Source of the DNA: an uncultured Erythrobacter sp.
GTDB taxonomy: Bacteria; Pseudomonadota; Alphaproteobacteria; Sphingomonadales; Sphingomonadaceae
Direction: 5' to 3'
NCBI GenBank assembly: GCA_947495695.1
Contig: CANLZP010000001.1
Span: forward strand, 1,013,069-1,077,068
DNA length: 64,000 nucleotides
Shown: piece by piece, positions 16,762 through 25,884 of the stretch
Numbering within the stretch: position 1 is the first letter of the stretch
Layout: every line of letters begins with the position of its first letter
Translations under genes and position numbers: made by a program
Notes under the pieces: generated by a model
The model's database searches: none
Seen by the model: the letters and a program-made list of their open reading frames with translations, nothing else
Told to the model about the DNA's origin: nothing

Positions 16762-17700
16762 TCAAATACCGACAAAGTCGACATAGAGGGCGGCATGATC
16801 GCTGGCATGTGGTCGACGCTGGCCTACTTCAGCAAGGTGGGGGCCAGCATAGCGTGTCAAAGCCAATTCCATTCCCTCGCGCAACAGATTGGGGACTGCA
16901 TGCGGGAATGCTGAGGCGAGGGCGGGCGACGCCAAGAATGCGTCGGGGTGCGAATAGGTGCCGGTGGCCGGATCGTGAAATGTCCAGCGCTCCTCCTCCG
17001 GTATCCGATCGACAAGGTTGGTAGCAAAGCCTTTGTCCAGAAGTGGACTAATCGCTTCCTCACGGCCCGTTTGCTCTGGCGCCGGTTCGTTCAGATCTCC
17101 AGCGATCAGCCACAATGGCTCTGCTCTGTCTGACATGTCCTGTTCCACAATCAATCGCACCGCTTCGGCCTCGCGACGGCGCAGAAAAAAGGAACGATCC
17201 TTGTCGGGGTAAGGTGCCTTGAAATGGCAAACATAGATTGTCAGCGGTCCAACGACCGCGCGAAGACAATCACGACGGAAAATACGTTCTTCCGGACTAT
17301 GGTCGGCTAATGGTTCTAGGCCTAGATCGGCGCAAGTCACATTGGCATGGCTGCGAACATCCGAAAGCGGAAGTCGACTCATCAGTGCTACATTGAAACC
17401 CCTGCCATCGTTACCTTGCATGCAAAGGCGATGGGGCCAAGGATCGACATTGCCGTCCGTCAGGAATTCGTCATGGAAGTGGTCCAGCGTCTGCTGGTTG
17501 AACACTTCCTGCAGCGCAATCACATCGGCATCGAGATGTCTGATGACAGCCGCGGTCAGTTCTCGGTCTTTGCGGTCCAAACCCGGCGTCTCGACAGTGC
17601 TTGTCTCCGGTATGTCATCATCACATGCGCCATCGAATTGCGCTGTATCGTCGCGCAGGCGAAGGCGCAGGCGTTGAACATTGAAGGTGGCTATGCGCAT
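16762..17700 (-). CDS. Endonuclease/exonuclease/phosphatase (EEP) family hydrolase
   Basis: A 312-residue member of the EEP (DNase I-like) fold. Motifs are N-terminal RIATFNVQRLR, the metal-ligand Glu in DVIALQEVFNQ near 66, HFKAPY, LIAGDLNEPAP, and the terminal SDHAALYVDF His near 303. The metal-dependent active site is therefore intact, but substrate (nucleic acid, phospholipid or nucleotide) cannot be told. There is no signal peptide. The gene starts 12 bases after the FNT channel stop and is probably its operon partner. Confidence 0.85.
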   Translation of the reverse strand: MRIATFNVQRLRLRLRDDTAQFDGACDDDIPETSTVETPGLDRKDRELTAAVIRHLDADVIALQEVFNQQTLDHFHDEFLTDGNVDPWPHRLCMQGNDGRGFNVALMSRLPLSDVRSHANVTCADLGLEPLADHSPEERIFRRDCLRAVVGPLTIYVCHFKAPYPDKDRSFFLRRREAEAVRLIVEQDMSDRAEPLWLIAGDLNEPAPEQTGREEAISPLLDKGFATNLVDRIPEEERWTFHDPATGTYSHPDAFLASPALASAFPHAVPNLLREGMELALTRYAGPHLAEVGQRRPHASDHAALYVDFVGI

Positions 17701-17712
17701 ATCTTGCTTTGG

Positions 17713-18513
17713 CTAGCCTTTCGTCGCGCGGTGAGGGCTGAGGTAGATCAGCCAATAGGTCAGCGCGACAAGCACGCCGCCCCCTGCGACATTGCCTGCC
17801 GTCACGATCAGCAGGTTGCTGGCCGCGCGCGGCAGGTCGAAGACACCCGCTTCGAGCATGCCAACCGGGAGCAGGAACATATTCGCGACGGAGTGCTCGA
17901 AACCCAAGGCGACGAATGCCGTGATCGGGAAGATTATTACCATGACTTTGCCGGAAACATTGCGCGCCGCGAAACACATCCAGACTGCCAGGCAGACAAG
18001 CACATTGCACAAGATACCGCGGAAGAAGGCCTCGTGCGCTGGCAGGGCCATCTTGGCTTCGGCAATCTCGATAGCAGTTTGCGCAAGCTCGCCCCCTGAC
18101 AAGACGCCCGAAAGATGCACGAGCAGCGCTGTACCAAGCCCACCAACGAGATTGCCAAGATAGACGATGAGCCAGTTTCGCAGCAACTGGATTGTAGTGA
18201 TCTTGCGGTCGGCGCGGGCGAGAATGATCAGGCTGTTACCGGTAAAAAGCTCCGCTCCGCCAATGATCACGAGAATGAGGCCAAGTGAGAATGCCAGGCC
18301 GCCCAAAAGCCGTGTGGGCCCATAGCCAAGATCGCTGCCGGTGACTGTCACTATGTAGAAGACAGCGCCAAGGCCAATGAAGGCACCTGCCAGGACAGCG
18401 AGGGCGAACAATGGCACAAAGCCGAGTCGAACCTTTTTAACTGCAACTGCATCGACAAGTTCGGCAATTCTCTCCGGGGAAACGACATCAAGCGGGTGTG
18501 TTTTCGTGTTCAT
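17713..18513 (-). CDS. Formate/nitrite transporter family channel
   Basis: A 266-residue FNT-family integral membrane protein with about six transmembrane segments. Typical parts are GAFIGLGAVFYIV, GGLAFSLGLILVIIGGAELFTGNSL (the conserved pore loop region), NWLIVYLGNLVGG, GILCNVLVCLAVWM and the second half-repeat GFEHSVANMFLLP. These pentameric channels pass formate, nitrite or hydrosulfide. A formate dehydrogenase gene 2.5 kb away favours formate. GAGGGG five bases before the ATG supports the start. It lies between the site-2 protease and EEP genes on the same strand. Confidence 0.92.
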   Translation of the reverse strand: MNTKTHPLDVVSPERIAELVDAVAVKKVRLGFVPLFALAVLAGAFIGLGAVFYIVTVTGSDLGYGPTRLLGGLAFSLGLILVIIGGAELFTGNSLIILARADRKITTIQLLRNWLIVYLGNLVGGLGTALLVHLSGVLSGGELAQTAIEIAEAKMALPAHEAFFRGILCNVLVCLAVWMCFAARNVSGKVMVIIFPITAFVALGFEHSVANMFLLPVGMLEAGVFDLPRAASNLLIVTAGNVAGGGVLVALTYWLIYLSPHRATKG

Positions 18514-18598
18514 GGGTGCCCCTCAATCGTTGGGGTTCGCATCATCCCCGAAAGTCTGGTGCGAACATCTGCAAAGGTCGAAGATGAGGTCTTAGACA

Positions 18599-19723
18599 TC
18601 AATCACATTTGTTGCCTAAATGCCGCCGTGCATCAGCCCGTTCGTGACGAGCGACCGCACCTCTTATGGCAAGTACATCGAGCAGATTTCGCCAGGTCAC
18701 AAGCCCGAGGAAGGAACCGACACGATCAACTACTCCGACCGCCGGCGCCCCCCTTTCTAGTAGATCCGCTGCCTTTGCTGCTTGAGCATGTATGGACACG
18801 AGGGGGATGTCCTCGCGGGTGGCCTCTCGTACAGTTGCTTCCAGCCCGTGACGGCTGACTGCTTCGAGCAATTCGGCCCGCAACACAAAACCAGCAAGGC
18901 TTCCGTCTGGGTTTAGTACCGGGAGTTCCTCGTAATCGGTGTGCAGGATTGCGTCGGCCGCATCCATCATAGGATCGGACATCGCCAGCACGGGCTGACC
19001 TGTGACCATCACCTGCCCAACCGACACTCCACCCATGGCGTTTCGGACGGCATCAAGTTGCGCTTCCGACCCTGCTGCAAAAAAGATGAACAAACCGATC
19101 CCCGTGAGGATAATATTGCCTCCCATCAGGCCGGCTGTAGCCATCGCAACAGCCATGGCCTGACCGACCCTGGTTGCAATCCGAGTAGCCTTAGAGTGCG
19201 GCAGTATGAAACCAAGCAATGCCCGCAGGATTCGCCCTCCGTCCATCGGGAAAGCTGGGAGCAGATTGAAAAGTCCTACGATGAGATTGAAGATTGCAAG
19301 CTGCTCGACAAGGTTGATCTGGCCCTGTCCAAACTCTGGGATAGTGCCCCAGTCGGGCCATCGCCCAAGCACTAGAACGAGAATGGTAAACAGGGCGAAA
19401 TTGACTACGGGGCCCGCTATGGCGATGGCGAGTTCTTGTTCCGGATCATTAGGAATTCGCTTGAGTTTTGCCAGACCGCCTATCGGCAACAGAATCACTT
19501 CGGGCGTAGAGATACCGAACGCACGCGCCATCGTGATGTGGCCAAATTCGTGCAATAGGACGCAGACGAACATCAGTACGACAAGGGCAGACAGGCTGAT
19601 GGCCGGAATCGGCCCTTTCGTGATGGACACCACGGTCAGCAATGCACCGAGAAAAAGGATGAAAGTCCAGTGGAGTCGAATTGCTGTTCCGCGAATTGTG
19701 GCGACAGGCACTGATCGTGTCAT
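18599..19723 (-). CDS. Site-2 (M50) membrane metalloprotease with CBS domains
   Basis: A 374-residue intramembrane zinc protease of the SpoIVFB/M50 type. The zinc motif HEFGH is near 57-61, the second-site NLLPAFPMDGGRILRA is near 150-165, and there are about six hydrophobic segments in the first 230 residues. Two CBS repeats follow (about 240-365: QVMVTGQPVLAMSDPMMDAADAIL, GSFLGLVTWRNLLDVL), which usually sense adenine nucleotides. Such proteins cleave membrane-bound anti-sigma or regulatory factors; the substrate is unknown. ATG 19723 is chosen over a TTG six codons upstream. It is the first gene of a minus-strand run with FNT and EEP. Confidence 0.9.
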   Translation of the reverse strand: MTRSVPVATIRGTAIRLHWTFILFLGALLTVVSITKGPIPAISLSALVVLMFVCVLLHEFGHITMARAFGISTPEVILLPIGGLAKLKRIPNDPEQELAIAIAGPVVNFALFTILVLVLGRWPDWGTIPEFGQGQINLVEQLAIFNLIVGLFNLLPAFPMDGGRILRALLGFILPHSKATRIATRVGQAMAVAMATAGLMGGNIILTGIGLFIFFAAGSEAQLDAVRNAMGGVSVGQVMVTGQPVLAMSDPMMDAADAILHTDYEELPVLNPDGSLAGFVLRAELLEAVSRHGLEATVREATREDIPLVSIHAQAAKAADLLERGAPAVGVVDRVGSFLGLVTWRNLLDVLAIRGAVARHERADARRHLGNKCD

Positions 19724-19955
19724 TAAACGGACTTTCTTCAAGCGAGCTGCTTCAAAGATATTCGTGCATCTTCGTTTCGGCGACTAGATAATATCCGTAT
19801 ATGTCCGCAGCTTGCGTCTCGCCTGTCCGCCGCTTTGCCGAACGCGCGAATGGCCAATTTCGCGATTACCGTTGGCTACGGACCATTACTGATGTTTCAG
19901 CGCGCCGACGAAGTCGATCCTTGGTTGCAGTGAATAACTGCCAATCGGACCCGCC

Positions 19956-20312
19956 ATGAAATACGCCTTCTCAGCACTGGCTCTTGCCCTTGCAGCCACC
20001 CTACCTGCGGCCTGCGTCAACGATGTCTATGGTCGAGGCGGACTGACATGGTCGAGCCATCCCTATCATGGTTGGTATAATGGCTTTTATGGCCCTTTCT
20101 ACGATGGTTATTGGGGCACGGACGGGTATTTCTGGTTCCGTCTCGACGCGGCAGAGCAGCGTTACCGGCGCGACAAGGAACGCCATTTCCGGCGTGAAGC
20201 AATGCGCAGCAACAAGCGTTTTAAGAGGTTCGAGCGCACTTTGCGTCCCCCATCAAAAGGAACCAGAATGCCTAAATTCCCTCGTAATCAAACTCGCCGC
20301 AGAGAGAATTGA
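19956..20312 (+). CDS. Small Tyr/Gly-rich lipoprotein
   Basis: A 118-residue protein with a lipoprotein signal (MKYAFSALALALAATLPAAC, lipidated Cys at 20). The mature part has an aromatic/Gly-rich stretch (YHGWYNGFYGPFYDGYWG near 42-59) and a very basic C-terminal half. The composition suggests an envelope-associated, surface-interacting protein, but I recognise no family. It is transcribed divergently from the site-2 protease gene across about 230 bases. Confidence 0.6.
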   Translation: MKYAFSALALALAATLPAACVNDVYGRGGLTWSSHPYHGWYNGFYGPFYDGYWGTDGYFWFRLDAAEQRYRRDKERHFRREAMRSNKRFKRFERTLRPPSKGTRMPKFPRNQTRRREN

Positions 20313-20473
20313 ATTCCAGCTAGGTAACCAGCTCATATCAGCGCCTTGCAGGGACTATGCGAAGCTTCATCCATTCCCTTGGCCACAACTGATAATCGGG
20401 TGAATCACCTATATCTCGCAGCAACTCACACCTTCAAAGTCGAGCCGCAGATTTAGCGTGAGAGGAAACCGCA

Positions 20474-20869
20474 ATGTACTCGTCACAGAAAGGACTTGCC
20501 GCCGCGGCGATCCGCAACACCAATACGCTGTCGCTATCTGAGCTGATGGTGAAGTTGCGCGATCTGGTCGCACGCACGCTCCGAGGCCAATTCAGAAGTT
20601 CGGAAATCGGCGACCCGGCGGTCTCTATCTCAAGCCTGGGCGACCGCGTCGTCGAGAGCCTTCTGCCGGACATCTTTCCTCTACAGGTCGCAATCATTGG
20701 TTTTGGCTGCGCGCACAGGCGTCCTTGGGCGGATGATGATGATGCGATCACCATTCGTCAGATCATTACTGCAACACTGGCTGGCGATCATCGTGCCAAT
20801 GACGGGCATCGAGGCGCGCTGCTGCTGCGCCGGATTGAGGCGCTGCCCTTGCGGCCGGAGAAATTATGA
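20474..20869 (+). pseudogene. Truncated 2-oxo acid dehydrogenase E2 acyltransferase catalytic domain
   Basis: These 131 codons match the C-terminal half of an E2 (dihydrolipoamide acyltransferase) catalytic domain. KGLAAAAIRNTNTLSLSEL corresponds to 'GL..P.I..A...SL.E', then come DPAVSISSLG and LLPDIFPLQVAIIGFG. The active-site DHRANDGHRGALLLR keeps the catalytic His106 and Asp110. The lipoyl domain, subunit-binding domain and first half of the catalytic domain are missing, and an in-frame TGA lies at 20459. A GAGGAA ribosome site sits six bases before the ATG and the stop overlaps the next gene's ATG, so the remnant may still be translated and coupled. No E1 or E3 gene is adjacent. Best read as the tail of a deleted acyl-dehydrogenase cluster. 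Confidence 0.7.
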
Positions 20870-21114
20870 ATCCCGCTGCAATCCGTGCCATTGTTATCGA
20901 AGAAATCGAGGCCATCGCTCCCGATGTCGCCCCCGTATCGATCAGTAATCATTGCGATTTTCGCGAAGCGCTTGATCTCGGTTCGATGGATATCTTCAAT
21001 CTGATCGCGGCCTTGCACGGACGATTAGGCGCGGACATACCGGATGCTGCGACGGGGCAATTCGTAACCATAGGCGGTGCAACAGACTGGTTGGCTGAAC
21101 ATGTCGAACGCTAA
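20866..21114 (+). CDS. Acyl carrier protein
   Basis: An 82-residue acidic four-helix carrier with the phosphopantetheine attachment site at Ser40 in LDLGSMDIFNL. This matches the 'D-x-G-x-D-S-L' class loosely, with the modified Ser one residue earlier than the classical ACP pattern. It overlaps the E2 remnant by ATGA and the formate dehydrogenase start by 14 bases, so all three are translationally linked. It is not near any fatty-acid or polyketide genes, so it is not the housekeeping AcpP. A carrier for an acyl group handed over by the E2 is a plausible original role. Confidence 0.8.
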   Translation: MNPAAIRAIVIEEIEAIAPDVAPVSISNHCDFREALDLGSMDIFNLIAALHGRLGADIPDAATGQFVTIGGATDWLAEHVER

Positions 21115-23785
21115 CGGCAAACCCGATCTGGTCGAGCTCAAGATTGACGGTGAGACGGTCAGGGCCCCCATCGGCGCGACAATCATGGAGGCCGCGCGAG
21201 ACGCGGGCATCGCAATCCCTTCGATCTGCTGGGATTCTCGCATTGAACCGATCGGCTCTTGCCGGTTATGCCTCGTCGAAATTCAGGGCGAGGAGGGGCT
21301 GGTCACCGCTTGCCAGACAAAGGTGCGCGAGGGAATATGGGTCGCGGCTAACAACGCAGACCTCGATGCCTATCGCAGGACCGAGATAGAGTGGTATGCT
21401 AAGCATGCTTCCGCTGAAGACCTCGCCGCGCATCCGGACAAGGACCTGCACCGGCTCATGGCCCGATACGCAGTGGGGCCAGCAGGCTGCCCAAGCCCTG
21501 CCGCTGCGATTGATACCTCCATGCCTCAAATCCGCGTCGACATGACCAAGTGCATTGATTGCCTGCGGTGTGTGCAAATTTGCGAGGAAGTCCAGGGTGC
21601 TTCGGTGTGGCATGAGGTTGGACGCGGTGACAATTCGCGGATTGTTCCCAAGCATGGTGAACTGCTGAGCGAAGGGGGCTGTGTTGCCTGCGGAGCGTGC
21701 ACAGACACTTGCCCAACTGCTGCTCTGACCGATGCCGGTGCAGCGCCCGCGCAAATCTGGACAAGGACGACCTGCCCATATTGCGGTGTCGGATGCGAGT
21801 TGGACATCGGCGTAACGAATGGACGTATTGTTGCAGCGAAACCCGCTCCCGATGCGCCCGTCAATCGCGGGCACGCCTGTTCTAAGGGCCGCTATGCCTT
21901 CGGCTTCACACACAGCCCGGAGCGGCAGGCTCAGCCACTATTGCGCGATGGGCACAATTGGCAAGCAACGACATGGGACAAAGCCCTCGATCATAGCGCA
22001 AACCAGCTCAAGAAAATTATCGACGCTCATGGGCCCGACGCCATCGGCATCCTGGCGTCATCGCGCTCGACCAACGAAGACAGTTACATCGCACAAAAGT
22101 TCGCGCGGCTCGCGGTCGGCACAAACAATGTCGATTGCTGCGCGCGGGTCTGCCATACACCGACTGCAGCAGCGATGAAGGCAATCCTTGGCGCAGGAGC
22201 TGCGACCAACAGCTTCGATGATATCGAGCGTGCTTCGACCATCCTTATTGCGGGCGCCAATCCGAGCGAGTGTCACCCTGTTATCGGCGCGCGGATGCGC
22301 CGCAGGGTTGTAGCGGGCGGGGCTAAGCTGATCGTCATTGATCCGCGATGTTCGGAGCTGGCGCAGGTCGCGACTGTCCATTTGGCGCTGCGTCCCGGCA
22401 CTGACATCCCGCTGTTGAATGCTATGGCCCAGCATATCATTGCATCGGGCCTTGCCGACCAGGCCTTCATTGCAGAACGCCTCGATCAATTTGAAGCTTT
22501 CGCCACACATGTCGCTGCGTGGACACCCGAGCGCGCAGCCGAAATTTGCGAGATCACCGCTGCTGATATTCGTCGCGCCGCACAGATCTACGCGGAGAAC
22601 GGACCGGCCTACGCGGCGCACGGCTTAGGATTGACCGAGCATGTTCAGGGTACCGAAGCTGTGATGGCGCTGGTAAACCTGAGTCTGGTAACCGGCAATG
22701 TCGGTGGTCCGGGGCGCGGGGTAAACCCGTTGCGTGGACAGAATAACGTTCAGGGTACCGCGCATATGGGCTGCGATCCGGGCATCTTACCCGGCGCGGC
22801 TGCTTTAGAGAAAGCGCGAACCGAATTCGAGCGGGCATGGCAGGCGACGCTGCCCGAACGGCCAGGCCTTCATCTGATGAAGATGATCGATGCTGCCCGA
22901 GATGGGAAACTGAAAGCGCTTGTCGTGATCGGATATGACATCCTGTCGAGCCTCGCAAATCAGAGCGAAACGGCAAAAGCCCTCGAGCGGGTCGACTGTA
23001 TCATCATAGTCGACCTATTCATGACCCGCACGGCCGCAGCACATGGCAGCGTGTTCTTATCTGCAGCCTCAAGCTATGAAAAAGACGGCACCTTCATGAA
23101 TGCCGAACGGCGTATCCAGCGGGTACGCAGAGTGATAGCACCTCCCGGTGCTGCGCGAGCGGATTGGGATATTCTGTGCGACCTCGCCCGCAGAATGGGT
23201 TGTGAGGCCGGCTTTGATTTTGCTGACCCCGAAGCAATCTGGAGCGAAGTCCGCTCGGTCTGGTCGGCTGCCGCCGGGATATCCTATGCGCGCCTGGATC
23301 AACATGGGCTGCAATGGCCATGTTGCGACAAGGACGATCCGGGAAGTTCCATCCTGCACATCAGCGAGTTTGGACATGGACCACGCACCAGCCTGCGCCT
23401 GATCCATTATCGGCCAACCGCCGAACGCCCGAATTCGAATTACCCTTTCCTGCTAAGCACTGGTCGTAATTTGCATCAATTCAACATCTCCACAATGTCG
23501 GGTCGTTCTCCTGCGGCGCTTGTGCGCCCGACAGACACTTTGGATATGGCTCCTGCCGATGCAATACGTCTCGGACTTGTCGAAGGACAATCGGTTCTTG
23601 TTCAGAGCCGCTATGGGCAGGTGACCCTTCCTCTGGCATTGGATCACCGCGTTTCGCAAGGTCGAGCTTTCACCACATTTCACGACACAGCTCGTGGGGT
23701 CAACCAAGTGACCAGCGGTCATCGCGATAGGATGGTCGGCGCTCCAGAATACAAGGTTACTGCAGTCCGCATCGAGCCTGCCTAG
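21101..23785 (+). CDS. fdhF: Formate dehydrogenase alpha subunit (Mo/W-bisPGD, Cys-type)
   Basis: An 894-residue NAD-type FDH catalytic subunit. The N-terminal [2Fe-2S] domain has C43, C54, C57 and C71. Ferredoxin-like 4Fe-4S sites follow (CIDCLRCVQIC near 153-163, CVACGACTDTCP near 194-205). The molybdopterin domain opens with CPYCGVGC and HACSKGRYAF. The active site DCCARVCH places Cys351-His352 where E. coli FdhF has Sec-His. GANPSECHPV and the C-terminal LLSTGRNLHQFN are typical. It oxidises formate to CO2. No flavin (FdsB) or FdsG subunit is encoded nearby, so the electron acceptor is unclear. The start at 21101 lies inside the ACP gene; a start eight codons earlier is also open. Confidence 0.92.
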   Translation: MSNANGKPDLVELKIDGETVRAPIGATIMEAARDAGIAIPSICWDSRIEPIGSCRLCLVEIQGEEGLVTACQTKVREGIWVAANNADLDAYRRTEIEWYAKHASAEDLAAHPDKDLHRLMARYAVGPAGCPSPAAAIDTSMPQIRVDMTKCIDCLRCVQICEEVQGASVWHEVGRGDNSRIVPKHGELLSEGGCVACGACTDTCPTAALTDAGAAPAQIWTRTTCPYCGVGCELDIGVTNGRIVAAKPAPDAPVNRGHACSKGRYAFGFTHSPERQAQPLLRDGHNWQATTWDKALDHSANQLKKIIDAHGPDAIGILASSRSTNEDSYIAQKFARLAVGTNNVDCCARVCHTPTAAAMKAILGAGAATNSFDDIERASTILIAGANPSECHPVIGARMRRRVVAGGAKLIVIDPRCSELAQVATVHLALRPGTDIPLLNAMAQHIIASGLADQAFIAERLDQFEAFATHVAAWTPERAAEICEITAADIRRAAQIYAENGPAYAAHGLGLTEHVQGTEAVMALVNLSLVTGNVGGPGRGVNPLRGQNNVQGTAHMGCDPGILPGAAALEKARTEFERAWQATLPERPGLHLMKMIDAARDGKLKALVVIGYDILSSLANQSETAKALERVDCIIIVDLFMTRTAAAHGSVFLSAASSYEKDGTFMNAERRIQRVRRVIAPPGAARADWDILCDLARRMGCEAGFDFADPEAIWSEVRSVWSAAAGISYARLDQHGLQWPCCDKDDPGSSILHISEFGHGPRTSLRLIHYRPTAERPNSNYPFLLSTGRNLHQFNISTMSGRSPAALVRPTDTLDMAPADAIRLGLVEGQSVLVQSRYGQVTLPLALDHRVSQGRAFTTFHDTARGVNQVTSGHRDRMVGAPEYKVTAVRIEPA

Positions 23786-23889
23786 CCGCCATCTGATATG
23801 GGGCCTCGACCCCGTAGATTTGCGTAATGATGGCCACCGGTCACCGCCTTATTTGATTGATCAGCCCCTCCAAATGGGGTTGCCCTCAC

Positions 23890-23905
23890 AAGGAGGTGAG
23901 ATGTG
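23890..23905 (+). promoter_or_regulatory. Near-perfect Shine-Dalgarno with start-stop ATG-TGA over a GTG start
   Basis: AAGGAGGTGA (23890-23899) is complementary to the full anti-SD. It is followed by ATGTGA: the ATG at 23901 is closed at once by TGA, while the overlapping GTG at 23903 opens the long esterase frame. The GGAGG core ends four bases before ATG and six before GTG. A ribosome could choose between a one-codon start-stop and the true start. Confidence 0.6.
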
Positions 23906-25228
23906 ACTGGACATTCCCCACTGCAGCAGGGGACTGTTGATTTGACCCAGGTTTTGCGCGCGTACGCCGAAAATCTGCCGAGTCCCGATGCGCCAGATTT
24001 CGCCGCGCCTTTCGATCGCTTTGGTCAATTCAGAATCGTGCTGCTCGGCGAAGCAACTCACGGGACACACGAATTCTATGCGGCGCGGGCGCAGATAACC
24101 CGCCGCTTGATCGAGCATCATGGCTTTAACATTGTTGCTGTCGAGGGCGATTGGCCCGATGTTGCCAAGATTGATGATTATGTTCGTCATGGCACGGCAC
24201 GGCCGCGCAGCGGCGAACCCTTCGTTCGGTTTCCGACTTGGATGTGGCGCAATGAAGATGTGCTCGCCTTCGCCGATTGGCTGCGTGGTCACAATGCGGG
24301 CCTGATCGAAGGCGCACGCGTTAGCATGCGGGGGCTGGATGTCTACAGCTTGCGCCAGTCCATTCATGCAGTGATTAGCTATCTCAGTCAGCACCTCCCT
24401 GGCGAAGCTGAGGACGCACGTAGGCGCTATGGCTGTCTCACCCCTTGGCAGGATGCGCCGCAGGCCTATGGCCACGCGGTCGAACACGCCGGGCTGGCGG
24501 CGTGCGAAGATGCCGTCCTGGCCCAGCTGAATGATCTGCTGGCCCGGCGCATGAACCTGATCGCCAATGATGGGGAATCCTATTTCGACGCCGAGCAGAA
24601 TGCGCGGATCGTGCGCGCAGCGGAACGCTATTACCGGTCCATGTATCGCGGCGGAGTAGAGAGCTGGAACCTACGCGATAGGCACATGTTCGATACGCTT
24701 CAGTCGCTGATGGCGCATCGGAAGGATGCGCGCGCGGTGGTTTGGGCGCATAATTCGCATGTTGGCAATGCATCTGCCACGGCCATGGGATGGCAGGGAG
24801 AATTCAACATCGGCGAGCTGGTGCGGACCGCCTATGGCGATCAGGCAGCTCTGATCGGTTTTGGCACAGATCGCGGCACTGTGGCTGCGGCGTCCGACTG
24901 GGGAGGGCCGATGGAGGTGAAGCGGGTCAAACCAGCCCGAGATGACAGCTGGGAAGGGGCTTTCCGCCGTACCGGCTTTGCCCGGAGTCTGACCGATTGG
25001 AGCGGTGGTAAAGAGCCGGATTTGGTATCTGCTCTGTCAACCTCGCTGCTCGAACGGGCCATCGGGGTGGTCTACCGCCCGGATAACGAGCTCTTGAGCC
25101 ATTACTTCGAGGCTGTTTTGGCCGATCAGTTCGATGCATTTGTGTGGTTTGAGCAAAGCCGCGCGGTCATCCCACTTGGCGATGATCGCCCGCATGGTGC
25201 GCCCGAAACTTGGCCATTTGGGCTATGA
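23903..25228 (+). CDS. Erythromycin esterase family protein
   Basis: A 441-residue member of the erythromycin-esterase/succinoglycan-biosynthesis hydrolase family. The family block GEATHGTHEFY is at 49-59, with the following VEGDWPD and ARPRSGEPFVRFPTWMWRN segments. Also present are RDRHMFDTL and AVVWAHNSHVGNA near 280-292 with its conserved His. These are the residues implicated in the Ere active site. True Ere enzymes open macrolide lactones; most environmental members in island contexts have unknown substrates, so drug resistance should not be assumed. GTG start after an ideal Shine-Dalgarno. It is the first gene of a three-gene overlapping operon. Confidence 0.88.
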   Translation: MTGHSPLQQGTVDLTQVLRAYAENLPSPDAPDFAAPFDRFGQFRIVLLGEATHGTHEFYAARAQITRRLIEHHGFNIVAVEGDWPDVAKIDDYVRHGTARPRSGEPFVRFPTWMWRNEDVLAFADWLRGHNAGLIEGARVSMRGLDVYSLRQSIHAVISYLSQHLPGEAEDARRRYGCLTPWQDAPQAYGHAVEHAGLAACEDAVLAQLNDLLARRMNLIANDGESYFDAEQNARIVRAAERYYRSMYRGGVESWNLRDRHMFDTLQSLMAHRKDARAVVWAHNSHVGNASATAMGWQGEFNIGELVRTAYGDQAALIGFGTDRGTVAAASDWGGPMEVKRVKPARDDSWEGAFRRTGFARSLTDWSGGKEPDLVSALSTSLLERAIGVVYRPDNELLSHYFEAVLADQFDAFVWFEQSRAVIPLGDDRPHGAPETWPFGL

Positions 25229-25884
25229 ATATGATCCTGCCGCCGCCCGATTGCACCGAAGTCGCAATCGGCCCGCTCGGCTTGGCTGCTTTTCTGGGCG
25301 TTTCAGGCGATGCGCGGGGCATGGTAATCTTTGCCCATGGCAGTGGCAGCGGCCGCCTTAGTCCGCGCAACAATTATGTGGCGCAGCGACTGCGAAAAGC
25401 GGGACTGGCCACCTTGCTGCTCGATCTTTTGTCGCCTGAGGAAGAAGCGGATCGCCGCAATGTCTTCGATATCCGTCTACTCGCCGCCCGGCTGCGACAT
25501 GCCGCCGATTGGGTTGCAGCGGATCCAAAAATTGGTCATTTGCAGATTGGCTATTTCGGTGCGAGCACAGGTGCCGGAGCCGCTTTGCAGGCGGCGGCGG
25601 AAGATCCACGGATCGGTGCAGTCGTCTCTCGCGGTGGCAGGGTCGACATGGCCGACGGCAAGGCTTTGGCTGCTGTTACTGCTCCTGCACTACTCATTGT
25701 GGGCGGATTTGATCAGGTCGTTATTGAGCTCAATAAGGCGGCGTATGATGCGATGCATTGCGAGCGGGAGCTGGTCATTGTTCCAGGCGCGGGGCATCTA
25801 TTTGAGGAGCCAGGCACACTCGACCAAGTTGTGACGCTGGCGGCTCGGTGGTTTCATAAGCATCTTGGCGGAGACGGATCATGA
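25225..25884 (+). CDS. Dienelactone-hydrolase-like alpha/beta hydrolase
   Basis: A 219-residue alpha/beta hydrolase. The oxyanion-side segment GMVIFAHGSGSGRLSPRN lies near 31-48. The nucleophile elbow GYFGASTGAGAAL puts the Ser near 113, DQVV lies near 168, and GAGHLFEEPG places the His near 190. The whole catalytic triad is therefore visible. Members next to phosphoribosyltransferases are sometimes fused to them. The ATG at 25225 overlaps the esterase stop (ATGA); another ATG lies two codons on. Substrate unknown. Confidence 0.87.
   Translation: MNMILPPPDCTEVAIGPLGLAAFLGVSGDARGMVIFAHGSGSGRLSPRNNYVAQRLRKAGLATLLLDLLSPEEEADRRNVFDIRLLAARLRHAADWVAADPKIGHLQIGYFGASTGAGAALQAAAEDPRIGAVVSRGGRVDMADGKALAAVTAPALLIVGGFDQVVIELNKAAYDAMHCERELVIVPGAGHLFEEPGTLDQVVTLAARWFHKHLGGDGS

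Noticed and set aside
23903..25228. Macrolide resistance gene
   Set aside because: The fold matches erythromycin esterase, but the gene sits in a stress-type operon and family members of this kind mostly have unknown substrates.
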